Shown: positions 9,488 to 18,002 of the stretch, one piece after another
Layout of the letters: each line of letters starts with the position of its first letter
Position numbering within the stretch: position 1 is the stretch's first letter
Source: Natronoarchaeum mannanilyticum
GTDB taxonomy: Archaea; Halobacteriota; Halobacteria; Halobacteriales; Natronoarchaeaceae
DNA length: 61,690 bases
Direction: 5' to 3'
NCBI RefSeq assembly: GCF_039522665.1
Contig: NZ_BAAADV010000005.1
Location: forward strand, 1-61,690
The notes under the pieces: generated by a model
Databases searched by the model: none
Told to the model about the DNA's origin: nothing
Seen by the model: only the letters and a program-made list of their open reading frames with translations
Made by a program: the position numbers and the translations under genes

Positions 9488-10084
9488 ATGAGCGCGCCGC
9501 CGAACGAGTTCTACTCGGAAGAACGCTGGCAGAACTGGCTCGATCGGATATCGGACGAGGATCTCGACCCCGAAGACGAGGACTCCGCCCGACTACTCCT
9601 GAACCTGCAGGACGACGCCGCGATCGCGGTCGCGAAGGTCGTCCGCGCCCACGACGACGGCGAGATCGACGCCGATCAGGCCGTCGAGGAGGTCGACGAC
9701 ATCCGCGAGATCGTCCTCGGCGAGGTCGAGTTCGACGACGAAGAGAAGGAGCTGCTCGTCGACGACGTCCAGACCAGCCTCGTCTGCGTGTTCTACGCCG
9801 CCGAGGAGTACGTCACCGGCGGCCCGGCCGAGGAGGCGGGCGTCGAGGAGTACGTCCGCGCCGCGGCCGACGCCGAGGCCGAGGAGGACCTCGACGCCGC
9901 GCTGGGCTACGTCGTTCAGGCGGGGACGCTGATCATCGACGGCGAGGAACTCGATCTGACCGTCGCCGAGGAACTGGAGTACGGCCTCGTCTCGACGTGG
10001 GTCAACGGGCTCGACAGCCTCCAGAGCGCGATGAGCGATCCGGAGGTCGTCGAGGAAGACGAAGACGCCGACGACGAGGAGTAA
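9488..10084 (+). CDS. DUF2150 family protein
   Basis: This 198-aa acidic protein begins 'MSAPPNEFYSEERWQNWLDRI' and continues 'SARLLLNLQDDAAIAVAKVV'. I recognise this as the haloarchaeal DUF2150 family. It is predicted to be soluble, helical and very Glu/Asp-rich, especially in the last 20 residues. No catalytic motif is evident and the function is unknown. It is a single gene, followed by an untranslated stretch before the CARDB surface protein. Confidence 0.8.
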   Translation: MSAPPNEFYSEERWQNWLDRISDEDLDPEDEDSARLLLNLQDDAAIAVAKVVRAHDDGEIDADQAVEEVDDIREIVLGEVEFDDEEKELLVDDVQTSLVCVFYAAEEYVTGGPAEEAGVEEYVRAAADAEAEEDLDAALGYVVQAGTLIIDGEELDLTVAEELEYGLVSTWVNGLDSLQSAMSDPEVVEEDEDADDEE

Positions 10085-10223
10085 CTCCGGACGGTTCGCC
10101 GTCGCCCGTTCGGCGACGCCGAGCGAGATTCTTTGCGTCTGCCGTTTGTCCTTCGCTACGTTCGTTTGCCCGGTAGTTACGCCAACACCCTTTTTGTTGC
10201 CCGTACCCTGTAACTGGGCAAGC

Positions 10224-13200
10224 ATGGAGTTTCGGGGCGACGAGCGCGCGGTGGTCATCCAGATCGGAGCGGTGCTGTTGCTGGCCGCGCTGGTCATCGC
10301 GATGTCGGGCTACCAGGCCACCGTCGTCCCGGACCAGAACAACGAGATCGAGTTCAACCACAATCAGGACGTCCAGGGCCAGATGCAGGAGCTCCGGAAC
10401 GGCATCGTGTCGGCGCCGGGCGGCGGCTCCGGCGCGTCGGTACGAGTCGATCTCGGCGTTCGATACCCCTCGCGAACCTTCTTCGTCAACCCGAGTCCCG
10501 CGACCGGAACGTTGCGGACCGTCGGTACGACCGACGGAAACGTGAACATCACCGTCGACAACGCCGCCGCGTCCGGTGAGACCGGCCAGTTCTGGGACGG
10601 CGACGCACGCTCGTTCAACACCGGCGCGCTCGCCTACGAACCGAAGTACAGCGAGTACGACGACGCGCCGACGACGATCTACGAGCAGTCCCTCCTGTAC
10701 AACCGGTTCGACGACGCCAACATCACGATCTCCGAGCAGTCGATGGTCGACGGCCGACAGATCAACCTCGTCGCCTTGAACGGGAGCCTCTCGGAGTCGG
10801 GCACCGACAGCACGTCGGTTTCGGTTCGGCCGGTCAGCACCTCGCGCAACGCCGTCGCCGTCGAGGGTGACGGGAGCGATCCGATCAACGTCACGGTGCC
10901 GACGCGGCTTGATAACGCGACCTGGAGCGACGCGCTCGAAGCGGAGTACGCGAGCAACGGTGGCAACATCGTCGGGCAGTACTACGAGGACATCCCCGGC
11001 GAGTCGTACGCGCTCCTGACGATCGAACTCGACGGGTCGAAGACGTACGAGCTTCGGATGGCGAAGGTCGGTGTCGGGTCGGACGTCTCGGAGGGGGCCG
11101 AGGACCTGTATCTCACAGACGTCGAGGGCGGCGGCAGCGTCGACACCGACGGCACCAAGCGGGTCACCGTCGAGGTGCGCGACAGGTACAACAACCCGGT
11201 CAGCGGCGAGCAGGTGAACCTCACGGTCGACGGCGACGGCGAACTCGACAACGGGACGACGACCGCGCAGTTCGTCACCGGGACGAGCGACAGCGCCGGC
11301 CGCGTGACGGTCACCTACGAGGCCCCCGGTAGCGAGACGACCGACACGGTCACCGCGGACATCGATGCGACGCCGACCGCGAGCGAGGAAGTGGAGTTCA
11401 CGATGGACGTCGCGGCAGGCGGCGGTGGCGGCGGTGGCGGGTCCTCGGCCCCCGCCGATCTTGAAGTCACGGCGATGTCGCCCGTGAGCGACCCGATAAA
11501 GCGGGGCGAGACGCTCAAGATCGACGCGAAGATCACCAACAACGGCGGATCGTCGGACGGCCAGACCGTCAAGCTCGACTTCGCGGGCGCGACCGACCTC
11601 GACAGGGAGAGCGTATCGCTCGCCCCGAACGAGTCACAGACCGTCCGACTCCGGACCTCGGAGACCGAAAAGAGCGCCGGCGAGTACGGATACACGGTCC
11701 GGACGGAGGACGACGACTGGACCAAGGACGTGACGATCGAGGAGACGAGCGGCCCGTACTTCGACGTCGGCATCACCGGCACCAACGACCCCGTGACCGA
11801 AGGCGACCAGTTGGAGGTCGACGTCGCCGTGGAGAACGTCGGCGACGCCGCCGACACGCAGACGATCAGCTGGGACGTCGGCGGCGACACTACCGCCGGC
11901 TCCCGGTCGGTCACGCTCGATCCCGGAGAGAGCCAGCGGTTCACGGTGGCCTACGACACCGAGTTCGGCGACGCGGGCGAGGTCGACGTGGTCGTCGAGG
12001 GAGAGGACACGTCCGACAGCCAGACCGTCACGATCGAAAAGCCGGATCGGTACTTCGACGTGACTATCCGGGACACCAACAGCCCGATCGGCGCGGGCCA
12101 AACGCTCAACGTCACGACGCGCGTGAAAAACCGCGGCTCGACCGCGAGCACCGAGGACGTCACGCTGGACTTCGATGGGATCGAGGAGGACGTCCGGTCG
12201 GTTACGCTCGACGCCGGCGAAACCAAGACGATTCACCTCGAGTACGAGACCCAAAGCGACGACCAGGCCACCGACGTCCCGATCGAGGTTGCGAGTCCCG
12301 ACAGCAGCGACAGCGGGACCGTCGACGTTGAGGACCCGCCGTACTTCGACGTGAAATCGGTCGACGTCCCGACCGAGGTCGTCGAGGGCGAGACGGTGGA
12401 GGCGACCGCAACGGTCGAGAACACGGGCGGCCCCGGGACGAAGGCCGTCGATCTCGATATCCCCACCGTCGGGAGCTCGTCGACCGACCTGACGCTCGAC
12501 GCGGGCGAGTCGAAGACGGTCACGCTGACCTACGACACCCAGGACGGCGACGCCGGGAGTGGCTACGACCTCTACGTCCGGACCGAAGACAAAGAGCAGC
12601 GCAAGTCCCTCGACATTCTGGACGCGCCGTACTACGACGTCACGATCACCGAGACCAACCGGCCGACCGAGACTGAAACGCTGGAGGTGACCGCGGAGAT
12701 CTACAACACCGGACAAGTCGAGGGGACCAAGGACGTGTTCCTCGACTTCGACGGGCGGAGCGGCGTCGACTCCCGACAGCTCACGATCCCCGCCGACAGC
12801 ACCAAAACGGTGACGCTCACTCACGACACCCAGGACGGCGACGCCGGCGACGCGGTCCCGATCGCGGTTCGCAGCGAGGACGCGGTCGACAACAGCACGG
12901 TCGAAATACTCGAATTGGCCCGCGTCAGCGGGACGGTGACGGACCGCGAGAGCGCGAACGACGACCCGATCCGGGGCGTCGACGTCGAACTCGTCGACGG
13001 CGACGGCGCGGTGGTCGAGAGCGACACGACGGATTCGACCGGCGCCTACGCGTTCCAGACCCCGCGGGGCGACTACACGGTCCGCTTCGACGGCGTCCCG
13101 GTCGGCTACGACCAGCAGCAGACGGACGTCTCTCTGACGGCCGGCGAGGACGCGCAGGTCGACGCTCAACTGGACGCCTACTCGGTGTTCGCCTACGGCG

Positions 13201-13547
13201 CCAACGACCTCGGCAACAAGGACACTTACAACGCCGAAATCGGCGTCACGCGCACCGACGGGTCGACGCTGGAACTCGACGTCTACATCGAGGATACTTC
13301 GGGGAACAACAACGGCTACAACGCGAAAACCGTCACCATCGACGGCCAGACCTACACGCTCACGACCGACGCCGCGGACAGGATGGCCAACAGCGAGAAG
13401 GTCGACCTGATCGACGAGTCGAACTACGAGAACCTGCTCAACGGCGATCTCGACCAGTACAACGGCGCCGTGCCGCAGGGCGCCTCCTACACAGTCAACA
13501 ACCACGGCGACGTCGAGCTCAGCGTCTCGATCGAACAGAAGCGTTGA
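10224..13547 (+). CDS. Large membrane-anchored surface protein with five CARDB repeats
   Basis: The 1107-aa product (start MEFRGDERAVV) has one hydrophobic N-terminal segment, 'AVVIQIGAVLLLAALVIAM', and an external-looking remainder. An Ig-like domain lies at about 312-392, followed by a glycine linker. Five repeats of about 95 residues (409-897) have the CARDB pattern '(Y)FDVxITxTNxPV...VENxGxxxxTxxV...LxxGESxTVTLxYDT'. A carboxypeptidase-regulatory-like beta-sandwich follows at about 899-985, then a unique C-terminal domain. These folds support adhesion or cell-surface assembly. The in-frame region upstream of ATG 10224 lacks homology-like features, so it was excluded. No C-terminal anchor was seen. 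Confidence 0.8.
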   Translation: MEFRGDERAVVIQIGAVLLLAALVIAMSGYQATVVPDQNNEIEFNHNQDVQGQMQELRNGIVSAPGGGSGASVRVDLGVRYPSRTFFVNPSPATGTLRTVGTTDGNVNITVDNAAASGETGQFWDGDARSFNTGALAYEPKYSEYDDAPTTIYEQSLLYNRFDDANITISEQSMVDGRQINLVALNGSLSESGTDSTSVSVRPVSTSRNAVAVEGDGSDPINVTVPTRLDNATWSDALEAEYASNGGNIVGQYYEDIPGESYALLTIELDGSKTYELRMAKVGVGSDVSEGAEDLYLTDVEGGGSVDTDGTKRVTVEVRDRYNNPVSGEQVNLTVDGDGELDNGTTTAQFVTGTSDSAGRVTVTYEAPGSETTDTVTADIDATPTASEEVEFTMDVAAGGGGGGGGSSAPADLEVTAMSPVSDPIKRGETLKIDAKITNNGGSSDGQTVKLDFAGATDLDRESVSLAPNESQTVRLRTSETEKSAGEYGYTVRTEDDDWTKDVTIEETSGPYFDVGITGTNDPVTEGDQLEVDVAVENVGDAADTQTISWDVGGDTTAGSRSVTLDPGESQRFTVAYDTEFGDAGEVDVVVEGEDTSDSQTVTIEKPDRYFDVTIRDTNSPIGAGQTLNVTTRVKNRGSTASTEDVTLDFDGIEEDVRSVTLDAGETKTIHLEYETQSDDQATDVPIEVASPDSSDSGTVDVEDPPYFDVKSVDVPTEVVEGETVEATATVENTGGPGTKAVDLDIPTVGSSSTDLTLDAGESKTVTLTYDTQDGDAGSGYDLYVRTEDKEQRKSLDILDAPYYDVTITETNRPTETETLEVTAEIYNTGQVEGTKDVFLDFDGRSGVDSRQLTIPADSTKTVTLTHDTQDGDAGDAVPIAVRSEDAVDNSTVEILELARVSGTVTDRESANDDPIRGVDVELVDGDGAVVESDTTDSTGAYAFQTPRGDYTVRFDGVPVGYDQQQTDVSLTAGEDAQVDAQLDAYSVFAYGANDLGNKDTYNAEIGVTRTDGSTLELDVYIEDTSGNNNGYNAKTVTIDGQTYTLTTDAADRMANSEKVDLIDESNYENLLNGDLDQYNGAVPQGASYTVNNHGDVELSVSIEQKR

Positions 13548-13582
13548 TTGTCGACGATCGTCGAACTCCCCATCGACAGGCC

Positions 13583-13589
13583 CATATAT
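13583..13589 (+). promoter_or_regulatory. TATA box of HMG-CoA synthase gene
   Basis: ATATATC in a GC-rich context lies about 25 nt before ATG 13611. This is the spacing expected for a leaderless archaeal transcript and supports that start codon over upstream alternatives. Confidence 0.6.
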
Positions 13590-13610
13590 CGCCTGCACCC
13601 ATACACGGCT

Positions 13611-14948
13611 ATGACAGCCGTCGGCATCGACGCCATCGAGATCAGGACCGGTCGGCTCAAACTCGACCTCCCGGGAACGTTCGCGCCCGCGCAGGGCGAG
13701 GATCCCGAGAAGTACACGAAGGGGCTGGGACTGAACGCCAGTTCGTTCCCCGACAGCTACGAGGACATCGTGACGATGGGCGCCAACGCCGCCCATCGGC
13801 TGATGGAGCGCAAGGGCCTGACACCCGAGGACGTCGGCCGGATCGACGTCGCGACCGAGAGCGCGTTCGACAACTCCAAGCCCGTCTCGACGTACGTCGC
13901 GGGCTGCCTGGAGCAGGTGTTCGACGGCGACTTCCACCACGCCAACAAGGGCGAGCGCAAGTTCGCCTGCGTCGCGGCGACCCAGGCCGTCGACGACGCG
14001 TACAACTGGATCCGCGCGGGCCGTAGTCGCGGCAAGGCGGCGATCGTGATCGCGACCGACACCGCGCTGTACGCCCGCGACGACCCCGGCGAGGCCACGC
14101 AGGGCGCCGGCGCCGTCGCCATGCTGATCACCGAGGACCCCAACCTCGTCGAGATCAGCGCCGAGCAGGGGTACGGCAGCGCCGACGAGACGGACTTCCT
14201 CAAGCCACAACAGCAGTTCCCCAGCGTCGACGGGAAGCGCTCGATGCAGGTGTACCTCGCGCGGATGCGCGAGGCCGTCGAGGACTTCGAGAGCGTCGCG
14301 GGCGCGACCCACCCCGACGACTACGCGTACATCCCCTACCACACGCCGTTCCCGGGGATGGTCCGCAAGGCGGGCCTGCTGGGCTACCGGCACATGATCC
14401 GCGACACGTCGGTCGAGGACGACCTGGCCGACGAGATCGGTCGCCAGCCCCGCCGCGAGGCGTTCGACGACGACGAGGCCTACGAGGAGGCGATTCGCGA
14501 GTACGTCGACGCGCTCGCCGAGACCGAACACTACCAGGAGTGGTACGCGGCGACCGTCGAGCCGACGCTCGAAATCTCCCGCGAGGTCGGCAACTGGTAC
14601 ACCGGCTCGGTCCACATCGCGCGGGCCAGCGCGCTCCGGGACGCCTACGAGAAGGACGTCGATCTGGAGGGCCAGCGCATGCTGGTCGGCTCCTACGGCT
14701 CGGGCGCGCAGGCCGAGGTGCACGCCGAGACGGTCCGCGAGGGCTGGCGCGAGGAGGTCGAGGCGATGAACGTCGACGAGCAGCTCGACCGGCGCTACGA
14801 GCTATCCTTCGAGGAGTACGAGGAGATCCACGACGCGCACAACCACGACGTCGATTCGGACGTCGAGGAACTGACGACGCCCGACAGCGAGTTCGTCTTC
14901 GACGGCTGGGGCCGCATGGGCGAGCGCCAGTACCGATACGTAGAGTAA
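13611..14948 (+). CDS. hmgB: Hydroxymethylglutaryl-CoA synthase
   Basis: The 445-aa enzyme condenses acetyl-CoA and acetoacetyl-CoA to HMG-CoA, which feeds the mevalonate pathway for archaeal isoprenoid lipids. Key regions are 'RIDVATESAFDNSKP' (general base Glu), 'KFACVAATQAV' (the acylated Cys) and 'YIPYHTPFPGM' (the catalytic His). The length is that of the haloarchaeal form, longer than many archaeal MvaS proteins. The start is fixed by a TATA box at 13583-13589. A HMG-CoA reductase gene is not in the window. The symbol hmgB/mvaS is used variably in haloarchaea. Confidence 0.92.
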   Translation: MTAVGIDAIEIRTGRLKLDLPGTFAPAQGEDPEKYTKGLGLNASSFPDSYEDIVTMGANAAHRLMERKGLTPEDVGRIDVATESAFDNSKPVSTYVAGCLEQVFDGDFHHANKGERKFACVAATQAVDDAYNWIRAGRSRGKAAIVIATDTALYARDDPGEATQGAGAVAMLITEDPNLVEISAEQGYGSADETDFLKPQQQFPSVDGKRSMQVYLARMREAVEDFESVAGATHPDDYAYIPYHTPFPGMVRKAGLLGYRHMIRDTSVEDDLADEIGRQPRREAFDDDEAYEEAIREYVDALAETEHYQEWYAATVEPTLEISREVGNWYTGSVHIARASALRDAYEKDVDLEGQRMLVGSYGSGAQAEVHAETVREGWREEVEAMNVDEQLDRRYELSFEEYEEIHDAHNHDVDSDVEELTTPDSEFVFDGWGRMGERQYRYVE

Positions 14949-15036
14949 CGTCGTCTTCGACCGTTCTTCCTCTCGTTTTCGCGCCGGTCTGTTTCGACAG
15001 TAGCTTTATCGCCGTTCGGGCTCGTTTCACGGACGA

Positions 15037-15747
15037 ATGGTAGAGTCGCTCGGCGTGTTCGTCGGCGCGAGCGTGCTCGGGTTGGTCCACGGCGTCCTGC
15101 CGGACCACGGCTGGCCGGTCGCGGCGATGTGGGCGCTCGATCAGCGCAACAAGTGGCTGTACGGGGCGCTCTCCGGGGGAATCCTCGGCATCGGGCATCT
15201 CGTGAGCTCCATCGCGGTCGTCGTCGCGTTCTTCTGGGCCCAGTCGGCGCTCGGGCTCACCGACCTGGGCTGGCTGGACTACGTCGCCGGGGGGCTCCTG
15301 ATCGCGCTGGGCGTCCGCGAGTACGTTCACGGGCACTCGCACGATCACGGCGCCGATGCTCACTCGCACGACCACGACGCCGATGCTCACTCGCACGACC
15401 ACGGGGACGATAACGACCACACCGGGGAACACGACCACGACCGCGGGGCCGACGGCGTCGACGAGCGCGGGCTCTGGGGCATCGTGGCGTTCTCGTTCGC
15501 CCTCGGGTTCGCGCACAACGAGGAGATCGAGATTCTCGCGCTCTGTACGGGCTCGACGGCCTGCCTCGAACTGATGACGGTGTACGCGCTGTCGGTGCTG
15601 GCCGCCGTCGTGGCGATGACGCTGCTGCTGGTCGCGGGGTTCGAGCGCTACGAGTCCCGACTGCAGGACCACGAGGACACCATCTCGGCGATCACCGCGA
15701 CGGTGCTCGTGGCGATGGGGCTGGGCTTCGTGCTCGGCGTGCTGTGA
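15037..15747 (+). CDS. Nickel/cobalt transporter-like membrane protein (UreH/RcnA type)
   Basis: The 236-aa protein has about six membrane segments in two halves. 'HGVLPDHGWPVAA' near the N-terminus fits the HX4DH metal signature of NiCoT-like transporters. A related 'LGFAHNEEIEIL' occurs in the second half. Between the halves is a His/Asp-rich loop (about 90-140) with repeated 'HSHDHDADA' units, typical of nickel or cobalt-handling proteins. Direction of transport is not evident, since UreH-like members may import and RcnA exports. A NikR regulator is encoded elsewhere in the window (32872). An operator-like palindrome lies just downstream. Confidence 0.75.
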   Translation: MVESLGVFVGASVLGLVHGVLPDHGWPVAAMWALDQRNKWLYGALSGGILGIGHLVSSIAVVVAFFWAQSALGLTDLGWLDYVAGGLLIALGVREYVHGHSHDHGADAHSHDHDADAHSHDHGDDNDHTGEHDHDRGADGVDERGLWGIVAFSFALGFAHNEEIEILALCTGSTACLELMTVYALSVLAAVVAMTLLLVAGFERYESRLQDHEDTISAITATVLVAMGLGFVLGVL

Positions 15748-15791
15748 GGCTTTTCAGGCGATTGCACTCCCCGGCCAAGCTGTTCTACTAT

Positions 15792-15821
15792 ACTTTGAAA
15801 ATCAAAGTAACGTTACTTTGA
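15792..15821. promoter_or_regulatory. Operator-like palindrome with three ACTTTGA half-sites
   Basis: TCAAAGTAACGTTACTTTGA at 15802-15821 is a perfect 20-bp palindrome. A further ACTTTGA half-site at 15792-15798 forms a second inverted pair with the left arm. The element is an AT-rich island between two convergent genes. A protein-binding site is likely from its form, but the regulated gene and the binding protein are not evident. Confidence 0.5.
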
Positions 15822-15863
15822 ATACTGAACCATTGGTAGAGATGCGTATTGAACGCCCTGTCG

Positions 15864-16577
15864 TCAGGGGAGCTCGCGCATCGACTCGAGCATCTCGTCG
15901 AGGTCGGCGTTCGAGACCGCCAGCGAGTAGTCGTCGATCGTCGCCAGCTTCGGGGCGTGCTCCCAGAGTTCGTCGGGTTCGAGTCCGTGGAGCACGACGG
16001 CGTTGGGCGTCGGGTTGACCACGCGCAGCGCGACCAGCGGAGACTCCCCGCGCGTGACGCCCGTGAAGACGAGCGCGCGGTTCGTGCTCTGACCGTACAT
16101 CCGGTAGAACTCCTCGCTGGAGAGCCGGGTGATCGCCCGGATGCTGTCGATCACGGTGTGGCCGGTGATCGAGTCCTGGCTCCCCTCGGTGATCTCGGTC
16201 GCGTCGATGGCGTCGTAGAACCGGGAGAGGGGGATCGTCGCGGAGTACTCCCGCAGGTCGAGCACGACGTCGCTCTCGAAGCCCGCCGACACGACGCGGG
16301 CGTACTGGCGGATGCGGTCGCCGCCGCGGCGCTCGTCGATGTCGAGCAGGCCGTCGACGATCCGCCCGACGACGCCGATGCCGGGGCTCGATCGGCGCCC
16401 GCTCTCGTAGTCGCTGACGACCGACGAGGAGACGTCGAGGTGCTCGGCGAGTTCGGTCTGGGAGACGTCGAAATCGGTCCGCCACTTGCGCAGCGTCGCC
16501 CCGGGGTCGTCGCTGAGCGTGATCTCGCCCGCGATCTTCTCGGCGAGGTCCCGCCGGGGGTCCTGACGCTCGGTCAT
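15864..16577 (-). CDS. XRE-type helix-turn-helix transcriptional regulator
   Basis: The 237-aa protein has an N-terminal HTH at about residues 28-75: 'WRTDFDVSQTELAEHLDVSSSVVSDYESGRR'. The remaining 160 residues form a conserved archaeal ligand-like domain including 'GHTVIDSIRAITRLSSEEFYRMYGQSTNRALVFTG'. This arrangement is found in archaeal XRE-like regulators of unknown ligand. The start ATG 16577 is followed by family sequence. It is convergent with the Ni/Co transporter-like gene, and a short hairpin (15856-15869) at its end may be a terminator. The targets are unknown. Confidence 0.8.
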   Translation of the reverse strand: MTERQDPRRDLAEKIAGEITLSDDPGATLRKWRTDFDVSQTELAEHLDVSSSVVSDYESGRRSSPGIGVVGRIVDGLLDIDERRGGDRIRQYARVVSAGFESDVVLDLREYSATIPLSRFYDAIDATEITEGSQDSITGHTVIDSIRAITRLSSEEFYRMYGQSTNRALVFTGVTRGESPLVALRVVNPTPNAVVLHGLEPDELWEHAPKLATIDDYSLAVSNADLDEMLESMRELP

Positions 16578-17314
16578 GGCTTACCGTGTGTCGGAGTGTT
16601 CCAAAAGCGCATCGAAAGGACAATTCGACGCCCGTCGAACTAGCAGGAGGTTGGCGATCCGGGTGCGTTGCCTGCATTGAGTTCCTGGGAACACCAGCAA
16701 CGATTACCAACGCCCTGAAAGCCCCCGCCGCGCTCGACCGGTTGCGACTCGCTGAGCTCCTCGGCCTTCGGCCTGCGGTGCTTGCGTCGTCTCACCGGAC
16801 CGAGCGCGGCGGCCCCTTTCATTCCTCCCACGGTATCCCCGTCCTCCCCAACCGACTCGCTCAGTCGCGTTGCTTCTTCGCTCGTCCCTCGCACGCTGCT
16901 GTCTCGCCATGGAAGGCTCGACAGCGCGCGCCACCGCAACCGCGTGGCCGGGCGCGCCGTCTATGGCGCGCCCATGGGGGAGGGTCGGGATGCGCGCGGT
17001 CGCCGTTAGGCGACCCGCGCAAGCGGTTGCGGTTTCCCTGGTGGACTGAAAGGGCGAGGCTCGGTCGACGATGCTCCTCCGGCACTATCCGAACGCAGTG
17101 AGGATATCCGGAAGAGCATCGTCGAGCGGGCCGAGGGCTTTCGCGGTAGTTCCATCGGCTGTAGTCACAGGTGCTGCTAGGAGCGGACCGAGGGCTTTCG
17201 GGGTAGTCACACCGACTGCTCTACGAGACGAACGTACGGCCCGTCCCGCTCGCCGAACCGTAACGAGTCCAGCCCGCGAAACCCCTAAGCGCGCCGAGAA
17301 CTCAACCGTGTGGT
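16578..17314. repeat. Structured noncoding intergenic region with nested inverted repeats
   Basis: No convincing gene occupies this 737-bp gap. It contains an 11-bp exact inverted repeat (ACCGCAACCGC 16933-16943 with its complement 17023-17033) that encloses two hairpins, 16950-16973 (9-bp stem) and 16998-17015 (7-bp stem plus bulged extension). An 18-bp imperfect inverted repeat follows (17065-17082 with 17108-17125, one mismatch). A 26-bp direct repeat with two mismatches lies at 17125-17150 and 17182-17207. The pattern suits a MITE-like or structured RNA element. Small frames across it look like shadows. Confidence 0.45.
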
Positions 17315-17965
17315 ATGCCATCGACGCTCGTCCACGTCGCGCTCGCGGGCCTGATCGGGACGGCGATGCTCGCCGACCGGTTCGACGCGCGAGTGATCCT
17401 CTTCGTGATGGGCGCCTCGGCGCTGGTCGACCTCGACACGTTCCTCGATCTCTGGCTGATCGGCACCCACCGCGCGGTGCTGCACAACCTCGTCTGGCCG
17501 ACGCTGGCGGGGCTGGCGCTGTGGTGGGACCTGCGCCGCGAGGAGTCGTACGTGCTGGAGCGCTGGGGTGCCCGCGGCGCCCGTGTGGCGTCGGTCGCGC
17601 TCGTCGCGGTCGTGTTCTCCCACGTCCTGCTCGACGCCTTCTTCAACGGCGTCAACCTGTTCTGGCCGCTCCACGACCGGTTCTACGACCTCTCGGGGCA
17701 GATGCTGTACTCCGACGAGCGGGGGTTCGTCCAGACGTTCGTCGAGTTCGACCGGGCGGCCGACGGCTCTCGAACCATCTCGAACGCCACCGCCGAGGGG
17801 TCGGTCGGCGAGACGCACTACCGGACCGGCGTGAAACCGACCGCCGACGGGAGCGACGCCGAGCGGATCTTCCCGGTTGCGATGACCGGCGAGCGGTTCG
17901 TCCTCCTGCTGTCGGGCTACGGCGTCGTCGGCTGGCGACTGTTCGAGGACCGGCGACAGAGCTGA
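17315..17965 (+). CDS. YdjM-like (DUF457) membrane-bound metal-dependent hydrolase family protein
   Basis: The 216-aa protein begins 'MPSTLVHVALAGLIG' and has 'LVDLDTFLDLWLIGTHRAVLHNL' and 'VFSHVLLDAFFNGVNLFWPL'. These His/Asp motifs in membrane segments define the DUF457/YdjM family of putative membrane metal-dependent hydrolases. There are about four to five membrane segments, with a soluble stretch at about 135-195. The physiological substrate of the family is not known. It is convergent with the ACR3-like transporter gene. Confidence 0.75.
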   Translation: MPSTLVHVALAGLIGTAMLADRFDARVILFVMGASALVDLDTFLDLWLIGTHRAVLHNLVWPTLAGLALWWDLRREESYVLERWGARGARVASVALVAVVFSHVLLDAFFNGVNLFWPLHDRFYDLSGQMLYSDERGFVQTFVEFDRAADGSRTISNATAEGSVGETHYRTGVKPTADGSDAERIFPVAMTGERFVLLLSGYGVVGWRLFEDRRQS

Positions 17966-18002
17966 TCCGCCGTAAACGGCTCAACCGTCCCGACGCCCTG
18001 GC

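Noticed and set aside
11634-14723. A 1029-codon minus-strand frame
   Set aside because: It is a GC-skewed shadow of the CARDB protein and HMG-CoA synthase; its composition is repetitive Arg/Val/Asp without motifs.
15802-16710. A 302-codon minus-strand frame over the XRE gene and upstream
   Set aside because: It is the wrong frame over the XRE gene with Arg/Pro-rich composition; the 237-aa XRE frame has a clear helix-turn-helix.
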